From assembly GCA_018827585.1 (NCBI GenBank), contig JAHJXP010000256.1, positions 1 through 46,158 on the forward strand: 46,158 bases of DNA. Direction: 5' to 3'. The notes under the pieces are model-generated. The model was given only the letters and a program-made list of their open reading frames with translations, ran no database searches and was not told the DNA's origin. The position numbers and the translations under genes are program-made. Below, in pieces: positions 1 through 8,136 of the stretch; positions within the stretch are counted from its first letter, which is position 1; every line of letters starts with the position of its first letter. The stretch is from Pseudomonadota bacterium. GTDB taxonomy: Bacteria; Desulfobacterota; Syntrophia; Syntrophales; UBA5619.

Positions 1-132
1 GGCACGGTATTCCTTTTCATGAACGGCAAGGTTTTCCAGCGCTGCACGGCAGGCCGACTCGGCAAGAACGCGGGCGGCGGCGGTAGCCTTTTCAAGAACT
101 CTGCGATGTTCTTTGGAAAGTGATGTTGACAT
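1..132 (-). CDS. pglX: Probable BREX methyltransferase PglX, N-terminal 44 codons only
   Basis: The leftward reading frame starts at ATG 130-132 and leaves the window at base 1. The visible peptide begins MSTSLSKEHRRVLEKATAAA and is rich in Ala, Arg and Glu. This resembles, from memory, the helical start of one PglX subfamily (BREX adenine-specific DNA methyltransferases). No catalytic motif is visible because the gene is cut. The identity rests mainly on position: it lies 14 bases downstream of brxC, where pglX lies in brxA-brxB-brxC-pglX operons. An AAGGA ribosome site overlaps the brxC stop codon. PglX would methylate host DNA at a non-palindromic site and take part in phage exclusion. Confidence 0.6.
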   Translation of the reverse strand, partial: MSTSLSKEHRRVLEKATAAARVLAESACRAALENLAVHEKEYRA

Positions 133-146
133 AGGGTGTTCAGTCC

Positions 147-3100
147 TTAAAGGATGACCGGGCCGTCTTTCAGGGCGGCTTCGATACTCGTTTTGGATTT
201 ATTTAACCAGGCATCAAGTTCTGCCTTGTCGTGAATGGTGGCAGCGGCAAGCGTGACGCGCCGGGCTTTGGGCTCTGCTTCGATGATGGCGGCGGCAAGG
301 GCCTTGTCGAACTGGGCGGCCAAGGCATCGGTCTGTGACTGCCAGTTGGCGAGGGAACAAGTCTGAAGAGCAGACAGGAGTTGTTCATCGGAACCTGTAG
401 CAGGGGAGGTTCGTTGCAATGCCCCGGCGCTGGAAAGCAGAGATTGACGTTTCTCTTCTGTGATTTTCTGCCATGCCGTGTTGCCGCTAATCCGCGCCGT
501 CTGAGCCACGAACATGTCTGTATAAGCTTTGTGTGCCTGGGTGAGACCGGCACGCAGCGCATTGGCTGCCGCATTGACAACGTGAGAGACCGGATCAGGA
601 TCATCCAGTAGGGAACGATTAGCGCGAATGGCGATAAGGGTAGCAGACCATTCGGCCTGCTCAGCAAGACCAATGGCTTGGGCGACGAGCTTTTCGGTCA
701 GGACAAAGGCAGGAAGACGCTTGGTGATCTCTTTGCCGGTGGCTTGCCATATTTTGATCTTCCCCAGGAGGGCATCTCGCTGATCGTGTAGTTCCATGAG
801 GAGATCATTGCCGGAGTGAGATTCCAGGGCAGTGATCTCCGGAGCGGTAGGCGCCATGGGAGCGGGTGCGTCCCCGCCCGCCTGCGTAGCAATCGCTTTG
901 GCGTGATCCACAAAACGGAGTGCGTCGGCGGGTTCGTTGCCAGGAATGATTTTAGGAAGACCAGCTTCCTGGAGGAGCTTGCGGATGGCGAGCTTCTGGG
1001 CAGCGGTAAGAACCGGGCTTTCCGTGCGAAATGCCGCTTGGCCGAGCTTTTTCTGATCCACCTCCGCCAGCGAGAGCGGGTTCCCTTTAATACGGGCGCT
1101 GAGATGGTTGCTCGCGAGCAAGGTTGTCAAGACAGCATCTATCGCATCCTGAGGCCAACCATACTTGACTCCAGTGAACTTCTTGCGAATATCCAGGCCC
1201 GTTTTTCCAGAGCCCATGAAGGTGATGATCGCCGCCGCCACCGGGTGGTTCTGTGGGTCGCCGGTAAATCCTACTTGCTCCAGTGCGTTGGGAGATCCTT
1301 CCTTTGCTTTCTTCAGCACCTGAGGCCACTTCGCGGAGTCGCCGTCGTTGAATTTGGGGTAGAGCCGGTTGAGGACCTGTTTGGCGGCACCTTCCACTCC
1401 TTCCTTGATTCCAATAAAAGTCTGCTCCTGTCCACCGGAAAGGAAGAGGCGGGCGCCACTAAGGATCTGACCAATGAGCTCCTCAACGCGCAGATCTTCG
1501 GCGTTTTGCTTGGTGACCATGGATTGCCGGCATTCCTTGCCCTCCTGTGAGGTGGGGTTGCCTTTGAAGTGCAGGGTTTCCTCGGCGGCCTGAGCAGAGG
1601 CGATGGCATTCTTGAGTTCGTCGCCGGGGGGTTTCGGAAGGAACAGGTGGAGAGTGGGGTCGTCGGTGCTGAGTTTGTTGATGTCTGCCAGCACGGATGA
1701 TTCTAGGGCCGAGAAACCATCGCGCACCCAGAGCGTGATCGCATCGGTTGCCTCCGGCTTGCTCTCACCACGGTGGATAACGACTTTGCGACGTTCCTTG
1801 GCGTCGCCGTGGAGCACGGAAGGGTTGCCAAGAGTGTTAGTCAGGGCTTTGTCGAGAAACTGGATTAAAAGGGAAGCGATCAAGGGTTGGTCATTCAGCG
1901 CCGCAGCCCGACGTTTGCGTCTTTCTGTCTCCCAGGCGGCCCATTCGATGGTTTGCAGATCGTATTCGTCGTTGTCCACCTTCATGAGCACGCCGTCCTG
2001 CTCCATGGCGGTAAGTAATCCGGGAATTTGCTGCCGGAGTTGGGTGCTGCCTGTGACGAGATCTTCACTGAGCAAGTCGGCCAGGTGTTCGGGTTCGGCG
2101 CGGACCCCGAGGTCGGTGCCGTGTTCCCGGGGAAGTTTGTTGATCAGAAAAACCAGTGCACAAATGCGGCTGCGCAGGGCGCCATCGGGTTTGGTTTTTT
2201 GTTGCTCAATGATTTCCTGGAAACGTTTCTGCATTTCGCCGGTGCTCACGAGGCCATTGGCAATCTGGTCGTAAAGGAAGTCGGCCGGCACGACCGCGCC
2301 CAGTTCGGCATTGGCATAGGCGCAGCAGGCTTCGTGGACAACGCGGAGTTGGGTGCGCATCTGGGATGCAGTGCCGGTCGAGTCCACGGAATGAAGCACG
2401 CGTTCCCAGAATCGGCGGCGCACGGGAAGCAGCGGGAAGTCCGGGATGTAGGCGAGGTCGTCCTCTGATTGTGAGGCGAGTTTGGTCGCCTTGAGCTGGC
2501 GGGTGATTTCACCTTCGTTTTTGTCAATCAACTGCTTGATGTCGGCCTTCTTGTCTTCGCGCTTCTGCAAGACGACGGAGCGCACGACTTTTTCGACGTC
2601 GTTGTCTTTGAGGTGAATCTTGATGGTGAAACGGCCCATCAGCTTCTGGAGGTTCGACGTGTCATTGAGGGCGCTTTGGCCGAGGCCAACAATCATCAGA
2701 CGTCCGTCCATCTCTTTGCTCAGTGCCTCGGTAACTTCCCGAACGTCTTCGGACAGTTGAACGTCCTGTCCGACAAATGCCTGGATTTCGTCGAGCACCA
2801 GAATGGTGCAGGGGAGCTTGCCATTGGCTGAAATCGCTTCGCGGATGATATTGAGCATTTCATCAATACTGACGTCCTTCACGTCGGGGTATTCGGCCAT
2901 GAGCAGAGCGCCCACCTGCGAAGGATCCTTCAAGTGGTCGTGGCACTGGACGTAGGCCTTCGCCACCGCACCGGAGGTATATAAGCGTCCGAGTTCTTTG
3001 TCGAAGTCTTTCCCCTGGTCTTCGATGGCTTTCTTGAAGGTATTAAACTTTCCATCTCTTTTCAAGTGAATGAGAAACTTGGCGTAGGGATAGCCTTCAG

Positions 3101-3566
3101 GCAACCCAACCGATTTGAAAAACAGACTCATGACGCGCAGACGCACACTGCCAGCTCCGGCTTTAAGGGTGCCTCCCGCCATGTGCAGCCCCTCATGGCG
3201 CTTGCCAAGGGTCGAGATCTCGGTGAGCAGATCGGTGATTTCCTCGGGGAGATGGGCAAGGGAACGGGCGGTTGTTACGTCTGGAAAAGCAAAGTTGATC
3301 CAGAGGTAGCGCAGGACCTTGGCGAGATGGGATTTTCCACTCCCATAAAAGCCGCTGATCCAGGCCGCCTTCTGCTCGGGGCTCTTGAAACTATCGCGAT
3401 AGCCCTGGAGGATGCGGCGCATGCCGTTGAGGTATTCGCCTTCACAGACGAATGATTCGAGTTCATACCGCAGCGTATCGAGATCTTCGGTATTGTTGCT
3501 GGAGACGCCCTCGTTGACAAGTTTCCAAGTCAGCGGGTCTTTGAGGAAGATTTCTTTTGTTTTCAT
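147..3566 (-). CDS. brxC: BREX system P-loop ATPase BrxC
   Basis: This large (1139 aa) P-loop protein is the ATPase of BREX phage defence. It begins MKTKEIFLKDPLTWKLVNEG, a typical BrxC opening. A Walker A motif, GFYGSGKS, is at residues 72-79 and a Walker B-like VLDE at 257-260. The length of about 1.1-1.2 kaa fits the family. The start at 3566 is chosen over an in-frame ATG 36 codons upstream for two reasons. The family consensus begins here, and a perfect AGGAGG lies nine bases ahead, whereas the upstream extension would overlap brxB. The gene is 22 bases downstream of brxB and 14 bases upstream of the probable pglX, so it is in one operon. No frameshift or missing motif is seen. The BREX subtype cannot be fixed because pglZ and brxL/brxHII lie outside the window. 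Confidence 0.93.
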   Translation of the reverse strand: MKTKEIFLKDPLTWKLVNEGVSSNNTEDLDTLRYELESFVCEGEYLNGMRRILQGYRDSFKSPEQKAAWISGFYGSGKSHLAKVLRYLWINFAFPDVTTARSLAHLPEEITDLLTEISTLGKRHEGLHMAGGTLKAGAGSVRLRVMSLFFKSVGLPEGYPYAKFLIHLKRDGKFNTFKKAIEDQGKDFDKELGRLYTSGAVAKAYVQCHDHLKDPSQVGALLMAEYPDVKDVSIDEMLNIIREAISANGKLPCTILVLDEIQAFVGQDVQLSEDVREVTEALSKEMDGRLMIVGLGQSALNDTSNLQKLMGRFTIKIHLKDNDVEKVVRSVVLQKREDKKADIKQLIDKNEGEITRQLKATKLASQSEDDLAYIPDFPLLPVRRRFWERVLHSVDSTGTASQMRTQLRVVHEACCAYANAELGAVVPADFLYDQIANGLVSTGEMQKRFQEIIEQQKTKPDGALRSRICALVFLINKLPREHGTDLGVRAEPEHLADLLSEDLVTGSTQLRQQIPGLLTAMEQDGVLMKVDNDEYDLQTIEWAAWETERRKRRAAALNDQPLIASLLIQFLDKALTNTLGNPSVLHGDAKERRKVVIHRGESKPEATDAITLWVRDGFSALESSVLADINKLSTDDPTLHLFLPKPPGDELKNAIASAQAAEETLHFKGNPTSQEGKECRQSMVTKQNAEDLRVEELIGQILSGARLFLSGGQEQTFIGIKEGVEGAAKQVLNRLYPKFNDGDSAKWPQVLKKAKEGSPNALEQVGFTGDPQNHPVAAAIITFMGSGKTGLDIRKKFTGVKYGWPQDAIDAVLTTLLASNHLSARIKGNPLSLAEVDQKKLGQAAFRTESPVLTAAQKLAIRKLLQEAGLPKIIPGNEPADALRFVDHAKAIATQAGGDAPAPMAPTAPEITALESHSGNDLLMELHDQRDALLGKIKIWQATGKEITKRLPAFVLTEKLVAQAIGLAEQAEWSATLIAIRANRSLLDDPDPVSHVVNAAANALRAGLTQAHKAYTDMFVAQTARISGNTAWQKITEEKRQSLLSSAGALQRTSPATGSDEQLLSALQTCSLANWQSQTDALAAQFDKALAAAIIEAEPKARRVTLAAATIHDKAELDAWLNKSKTSIEAALKDGPVIL

Positions 3567-3588
3567 TGTGAGGCGCCTCCTGTTGTTG

Positions 3589-4143
3589 TCATTTTTCAGA
3601 AAGTATTGGGACTGCGAGATAATTCCAATCTGTTCGAGCATCAAGAAAGCGGTATGTATTGCCTTCCTTCTCACCAGGGAAAAAGACGAGCAGGTATCCG
3701 GTGAAGGTTTTTTCGAGACTCTCGATCAAGTCGGAGACGTGCAGAAAGTCATAAAGATCCATCAGGCCGGTCAGGGCGAAGACGGTGCGCTCTGGCGCAG
3801 TGGCACCGGCAACCTCTTTTTGGAAGAACTCTGTGAGAACGTCTTTCCATTCGGTTTTGGCATAGAGATCAATAGTGCCGGGATTTTTGAACCATTCCGC
3901 TCGCTCTTCCTCATCGACGGAAGCAAGCCACCGGGCCAAGCTTCCCTTCAGATCGATGCGAACCCATGGATGGCCGGCTTCCTTCGTCACCATCTCGAAT
4001 TCGTCAATGCGATTGATGATCCGTCTTTCGTCTTCGGCAGGATAAACTGCGAACCACACGCGCTGCGATGCTGGCAACCCAGGCCGAAGTGGCATTTGGA
4101 TGTGGCTGCGGTAGTTTTCGAGCAGTTGGTCAATGCGATTCAT
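3589..4143 (-). CDS. brxB: BREX protein BrxB (DUF1788)
   Basis: This 184-residue protein begins MNRIDQLLENYRSHIQMPLR. It contains the features expected of BrxB/DUF1788, such as the RVWFAVYPAEDERRIINRID stretch and the late FTGYLLVFFPGEKEGNTYRF segment. BrxB is a conserved small component of BREX systems of unknown biochemical role. The start at 4143 is preferred over one 18 codons upstream because it gives the family's usual N-terminus and reduces the overlap with brxA to 14 bases, consistent with translational coupling. It lies between brxA and brxC on the same strand. Confidence 0.9.
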   Translation of the reverse strand: MNRIDQLLENYRSHIQMPLRPGLPASQRVWFAVYPAEDERRIINRIDEFEMVTKEAGHPWVRIDLKGSLARWLASVDEEERAEWFKNPGTIDLYAKTEWKDVLTEFFQKEVAGATAPERTVFALTGLMDLYDFLHVSDLIESLEKTFTGYLLVFFPGEKEGNTYRFLDARTDWNYLAVPILSEK

Positions 4144-4909
4144 GAAGTATGGCCTGTTCTGCCGGGGTAAGAAGATTGGAGAAATCAAATTCCACAATGC
4201 CCGCAGCTTGTTTTAGTGAAAGCAGTCCTTTTGCGGAAGCCAGTGAGAGCGCGGCTTGCAATTGGGATCTGTTCGACGCAACGAGAGCCGCAAAGGCCGA
4301 GTCGAGCAACCGCTCGCCACGAAGACCGGTCAGGTAGCCGACAAACATGGCATAAGCGGCAGAAACGGGACGTGGCTCAGGAAGACGTCTGGTCTTCTTC
4401 GCTTTGCCTGCAAGGTGCCCGCCAAATGTCCACGTGGTGTTCACATTTTGGGCCATCGATTTCTTCATGGCAGGGCTGAAGCGACCAGGGAAACTATTTT
4501 CGAGATGCTGTTCCATGGCAGTTCTTTCAAGAACCTCTCCGAGGCGTAGAGTGCGAACCATCTCGAAGCTGTGGCGCAGTTGCGGATCGCGGGCATAAGC
4601 ACAAACCAGGCAGAGCTGGGGTAGAGAATCGAGATCTGAATGGCCCAAATCCCAGAGAACGCGGAACAAGGCTTGGGAGGGGTCCATGCCATAAAGTTCC
4701 ATTAAATGGCGAAGACTCTTCTTGCGACTGCTCAGGGTGGGCTTTTCCAAGGCATTCTCCTCGACGATGGCATTGGCAAAATCGTTCTTGGTAACATCGA
4801 GAGGCATCGCACGAACAAGAGCGCACATCTCCAGAAACATCATCGACCGAGCCGCGTGGGCTCCGAGAATGGCTTTAGAGAAGCCTAATGGATTGTCCTG
4901 TATTAACAT
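4130..4909 (-). CDS. brxA: BREX protein BrxA-like (DUF1819)
   Basis: This 259-residue protein is mainly helical and soluble, and sits where brxA does, directly upstream of brxB with a 14-base overlap. Residues such as GFSKAILGAHAARSMMFLEM near the N-terminus and the helix-rich C-terminal half fit BrxA/DUF1819, a DNA-binding winged-helix component of BREX. It is somewhat longer than the roughly 200-residue BrxA of type 1 systems, so it may belong to another subtype. The ATG at 4909 has only a poor ribosome site. A good AGGAG lies about 25 bases further upstream, but no in-frame start codon is correctly spaced from it, so the start is uncertain. The assignment is stronger by context than by motif. 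Confidence 0.75.
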   Translation of the reverse strand: MLIQDNPLGFSKAILGAHAARSMMFLEMCALVRAMPLDVTKNDFANAIVEENALEKPTLSSRKKSLRHLMELYGMDPSQALFRVLWDLGHSDLDSLPQLCLVCAYARDPQLRHSFEMVRTLRLGEVLERTAMEQHLENSFPGRFSPAMKKSMAQNVNTTWTFGGHLAGKAKKTRRLPEPRPVSAAYAMFVGYLTGLRGERLLDSAFAALVASNRSQLQAALSLASAKGLLSLKQAAGIVEFDFSNLLTPAEQAILHESH

Positions 4910-5058
4910 AAGCGTGAGTGGAGCAAACCGATTTCTCCTGATACTATAAGGTAACGTTTATTTTCTCTATTTTCTGCCCGGTTTCCTGGCGGTGCCCCCG
5001 TATTTCAACCATTATCGTTTATAATGTTGCATACTTTTCAACATCCGTCAAACACTGA

Positions 5059-5079
5059 CTGGGGGAGAAAACCCCCCGG
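5059..5079. other. GC-rich stem-loop between defence ATPase and brxA
   Basis: A CTGGGGG arm pairs with CCCCCGG around an AGAAAAC loop in the 219-base gap between the ATPase gene (ends 5129) and brxA (starts 4909). There is no T-run on the minus strand after it, so it is not a clear intrinsic terminator. It could still reduce or attenuate read-through from the ATPase gene into the BREX operon. The rest of the gap is AT-rich and plausibly carries the brxA promoter, but I could not define a well-spaced -35/-10 pair. Confidence 0.35.
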
Positions 5080-5128
5080 TGCTGAGAGACTGCAAACGGC
5101 CAGCATCAAACGGTCATGAAAACGACCC

Positions 5129-7318
5129 TTAGCATTGATTCAACTGTGCGCCTGGGTTCAGGGCCAGCACGCGTTCGTAGAGCTTCCGCAAGTGCTCGTC
5201 CGACATATCCAAGATCGGCTCATACATGAACGAATTCAGGTGAATGTTCTCCGGTGTCATGAGTATCACTTGCTGAATGGTATCGATGGTGCCAACATCA
5301 CCGCGAAATAGTTCCTTGAACTTTTCCAGTAGCTTGGGTGTTTGATTTGAGTCGATACCGGCCACGAACTTGGCGTCGTTAATTTTCTTTACCATGATTT
5401 GCTCAGCAGCAATTCGTATGGCAATCGATAGAACAATCTTGTTCTCGAAGTTGATGCCATCCCCAGCATCAAGGCATTTGCTCGCTTCTTGGTGGATGAT
5501 ATCAATCACCGGTCTCTTGCCATCAGTCGACGTCCCAGTTGTATCAAATACCGCGTTGTAAATGGTATCGAGATCAGTTTGGGTGATGGCAGCAGAATCG
5601 TTTTTCCAGTGTAGCAGCGAAGTGAGCTTAATGAAATCGGCATCCTTGTCTCCCTTTGTGTATTCGATGATGTTCCGGATAAAGGGGATAGAAGCGATCT
5701 TCTTTCTGGGGTCCTTGAAGAAATTGGGCTTCCAATCCTTCACGAAAACGTTCTGGATCCCCGTTGCCTGCTTCAGGGCAACGCCAGTACTGCTCTTGGA
5801 AGCCATGAGGCAGTGCGGATAGCTGACAAACCTGCTGTTTATGGTGCGGAAGAAATCAAAGTTGTGCGTCAGGATGATCTGGTTGAAGTACGGTTCTTCC
5901 GCAATATCTTTCAAGTACTGAATGATGGCGTACTTGTTCTTGTAATCGAATGAGTCAGCGATGTCATCGAAAACGAAGACGGTTTCCTGCTTCGCCTTCT
6001 TTCGGGCTTCAACCTCAAAAATGATGTTCAGGACGTAGAGGGCCTTCCTCTCTCCCGTGCTTAGGACCTGCATCAATGCGGCCTTCTCCACCGGTGCCTG
6101 GTCTCCTCCGTCCTCAAAGGTGAACCCGAGGCTAAGCATCGGCTCCTGACCCAGGATGACAGGGACCCTGTTCTTGGCGGTCAGCTTGAATGGGACAAAA
6201 AAGCGGTTATTGAAAATTTCAATTACCGACTCCCACTGCGTCCGTTGTTTGCCTGCTTCTTCCTCGATCTCTTTCTTCCTCTTCTCAGCGGCCTGGTATT
6301 TCTCGCTCAAATCTTTGTAGAGTTCAATTTGCGCCTTGAAGTACGACTTCCAAATTTCTTCCTTAAAGCTCTCAATATTTGCCAGCTTTGGAAGAAGCTC
6401 CTCATGTTCTGCCAGGTAAGACTCAAAGTCCCGGACATTCATGTTCTTCGTGATCAGTTTTTCAATGTCCGCAAACTTCTTCCTGAGGTCCTTGTCGTTC
6501 GAGATGCCTTCCTTCTCCTTCGCAATCAGCTCCTCAAGTTGTTTCTGGCTCGTGATCTCCAGTTTCTCGTTGGCATTCAAATTCACCGTGTGCTTGGCAT
6601 CGAAGAACCCATTGTCAGCGAGGCTTTTCGCAATGGTGGCTGCGTTGTAGTAGTTGAACGTGCCCTTTTTGAAATATGTTGAGGCTGCCAAGAGCTCGTT
6701 GTATTTTTTGATGTAGTTCTCAATCGCCGTCTTGAAGTCTTTGGTTCCAAGGAAGCTCAGAACCTTCTCGTCAAAAATCGTGTCGTAGCGAATGTTGGCG
6801 AATGGAGCGTTTTTCTGGGCCAGCAGTTCATCTTTGACGCGGATCAGCGCACGGTAGAACTCGTCATCACTTTTGGTGAACGTGGAGGAAATCTCTTTCT
6901 CCAAGTCTTTCTTCGAACCGGATTGCTCCTTCAGAGCCTTCAGGAATATTCCCTTAGATTTGTCGATCTCTATGTGAAGCTCCTCATATTCTGTTCGCAG
7001 GTTACTGTCCACGAGTAGGGTCGAAGTTTTTTCCGTGTGGCCGAAGACCTCGTCATAGGGACGAACGACAAGAACGCCTTCCTTGGGCAAATCAACGCCG
7101 TTCTCATCGGTGATTTTTCTACTGCACACTCGGGCTGGAAATATCCGATCCTTGGATGCAGTCGCATCAGCAACGTCCTTGAAGGTCTGTGCCAGACAGG
7201 ACTTCATCGAGCCATTGGGAGCATAGATGGCGTAAGACTCGTGCTGGGAGAAATCGAACTGTGCCTGGAGCTTCTTGATCCCGTAGCAATTTTCTAGGTC
7301 AACATTCAACTTTTTCAT
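5129..7318 (-). CDS. RecF/SMC-like AAA ATPase, probable BREX-island defence protein
   Basis: This 729-residue protein has an ABC-ATPase head split by a long charged coiled-coil middle. The N-terminal P-loop is degenerate: APNGSMKS at residues 33-40, where the usual GKS glycine is Met. The middle (about 80-400) is rich in Lys/Glu heptads. The C-terminal head lobe has an LSTGERKAL signature, a Walker B-like VFVFDDIADSFD and an ILTHNFDFFR switch histidine. This layout resembles AAA_13/RloC/PrrC-type overcoming-lysogenization ATPases, but I do not see a recognisable anticodon-nuclease domain. The start at 7318 (MKKLNVDLENCYGI) is chosen because GAGG lies six bases upstream; an in-frame ATG at 7330 has no spacer to its purine tract. 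It lies directly upstream of brxA on the same strand. Its base composition looks more AT-rich than the housekeeping genes. Confidence 0.8.
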   Translation of the reverse strand: MKKLNVDLENCYGIKKLQAQFDFSQHESYAIYAPNGSMKSCLAQTFKDVADATASKDRIFPARVCSRKITDENGVDLPKEGVLVVRPYDEVFGHTEKTSTLLVDSNLRTEYEELHIEIDKSKGIFLKALKEQSGSKKDLEKEISSTFTKSDDEFYRALIRVKDELLAQKNAPFANIRYDTIFDEKVLSFLGTKDFKTAIENYIKKYNELLAASTYFKKGTFNYYNAATIAKSLADNGFFDAKHTVNLNANEKLEITSQKQLEELIAKEKEGISNDKDLRKKFADIEKLITKNMNVRDFESYLAEHEELLPKLANIESFKEEIWKSYFKAQIELYKDLSEKYQAAEKRKKEIEEEAGKQRTQWESVIEIFNNRFFVPFKLTAKNRVPVILGQEPMLSLGFTFEDGGDQAPVEKAALMQVLSTGERKALYVLNIIFEVEARKKAKQETVFVFDDIADSFDYKNKYAIIQYLKDIAEEPYFNQIILTHNFDFFRTINSRFVSYPHCLMASKSSTGVALKQATGIQNVFVKDWKPNFFKDPRKKIASIPFIRNIIEYTKGDKDADFIKLTSLLHWKNDSAAITQTDLDTIYNAVFDTTGTSTDGKRPVIDIIHQEASKCLDAGDGINFENKIVLSIAIRIAAEQIMVKKINDAKFVAGIDSNQTPKLLEKFKELFRGDVGTIDTIQQVILMTPENIHLNSFMYEPILDMSDEHLRKLYERVLALNPGAQLNQC

Positions 7319-8031
7319 CCCGAACCTCATCCTTCTTTTGTTGTACGCCCCAGCCAATCTGCAAGGCAGAGGACCCTCAACTCGACCGCTCTGAAAGATA
7401 TCGTTACTCGGTATTACCAGGCTTAGTCGCTGCTCGTCCCCCAGCGTGGCCGCCCTACTCGCACAAAAATTTCGATGTGTGCCCGGGTGAATGACAGGTC
7501 TGGGTTGCAAGCAGCCGCCGGTGTTGCGTCACGTTGAAATACTTGAACTAAGCGCGATCATGCCATCCGCACTGACGGTTCCGCCAGCGTGCTACCGAAC
7601 ATTGTTTACATGGACCAGTATAAGGTCCTCCACAACCTCCTAATCTGCAATAAAAAAACCCGCTCTTTTGTAAGAAACGGGATATTTGTCAGCCAATTCA
7701 TATTTTCCCCCAGCATTGCTATATGGGATGGGACTTATTTAAGCCTTTCATATTCCCCACTTATACTATCACGATTTTCATTTCAAATCTACTATTTCAA
7801 TGAAAATAATCTTTCTACCGCTCTCAGGAAGACAGCCTGACTATTAATGAACGAAAAATAGGCTGTCAAGCTTTTACACCCTTTCACACCGTATTCAATG
7901 ATCTGGACCGATCAGCAAAACTGAACAGTAGTATTTGAAGTCTGGCTTATCCTGTTGTCCTTGATAATCCGTATCGATAACAGTAAAAGGTCGCTGATCC
8001 GGCCTTGACGTCTATGGGATACCCGCTTGGC
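7319..8031. other. AT-rich intergenic junction of the defence island
   Basis: About 700 bases without a credible gene separate the ATPase from the proB end. The stretch 7600-7900 is clearly more AT-rich than the flanks. It holds one leftward terminator-like hairpin (7652-7681). It also holds an inverted repeat of eight bases, GACAGCCT at 7831-7838 and AGGCTGTC at 7860-7867, of unknown role. The open frame at 7589-7840 has no ribosome site and no recognisable domain, and I do not accept it. The ATPase promoter should lie near 7330-7500, but no convincing one was found. Confidence 0.5.
7652..7681 (-). terminator. Putative intrinsic terminator (leftward)
   Basis: Read on the minus strand, CCCG (7681-7678) pairs with CGGG (7662-7659). 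The stem extends through an imperfect TTCTT/AAAGAG region and is followed directly by seven T residues (7658-7652). It would stop leftward transcription coming from the rplU-proB operon before the defence ATPase gene. The stem is short, so efficiency is uncertain. Confidence 0.5.
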
Positions 8032-8136
8032 TCATCTTCTTTTCACCCTGTGGTCCAGCAGAAATTTTTCCAGGACTTCATAGGATTGAGCTCCGACCAC
8101 CTCCCAGTCATCAAGCACAAAGATCGGGATGCCGGT
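8032..8136 (-). pseudogene. 3' remnant of a DsbA/FrnE-family oxidoreductase
   Basis: Directly after the proB stop codon (8137-8139), in the same frame, 34 codons encode TGIPIFVLDDWEVVGAQSYE followed by a short basic end and a TGA at 8032-8034. The G-[IV]-P-x-F-V and GAQ-x-x-E-V-L patterns are those of the last strand and helix of DsbA-family (FrnE-like) thiol oxidoreductases, whose cis-proline loop lies at GIP. Nothing else of that gene is present. It is best read as the tail of a downstream neighbour whose body was deleted when the region between proB and the defence island was rearranged. Translation would need read-through of the proB TGA. Confidence 0.65.

Noticed and set aside
816..1550. 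Long rightward frame inside brxC
   Set aside because: Antisense shadow of brxC with no recognised domain.
7589..7840. 83-codon frame in the AT-rich gap
   Set aside because: No ribosome site, no domain and it spans a terminator-like hairpin.
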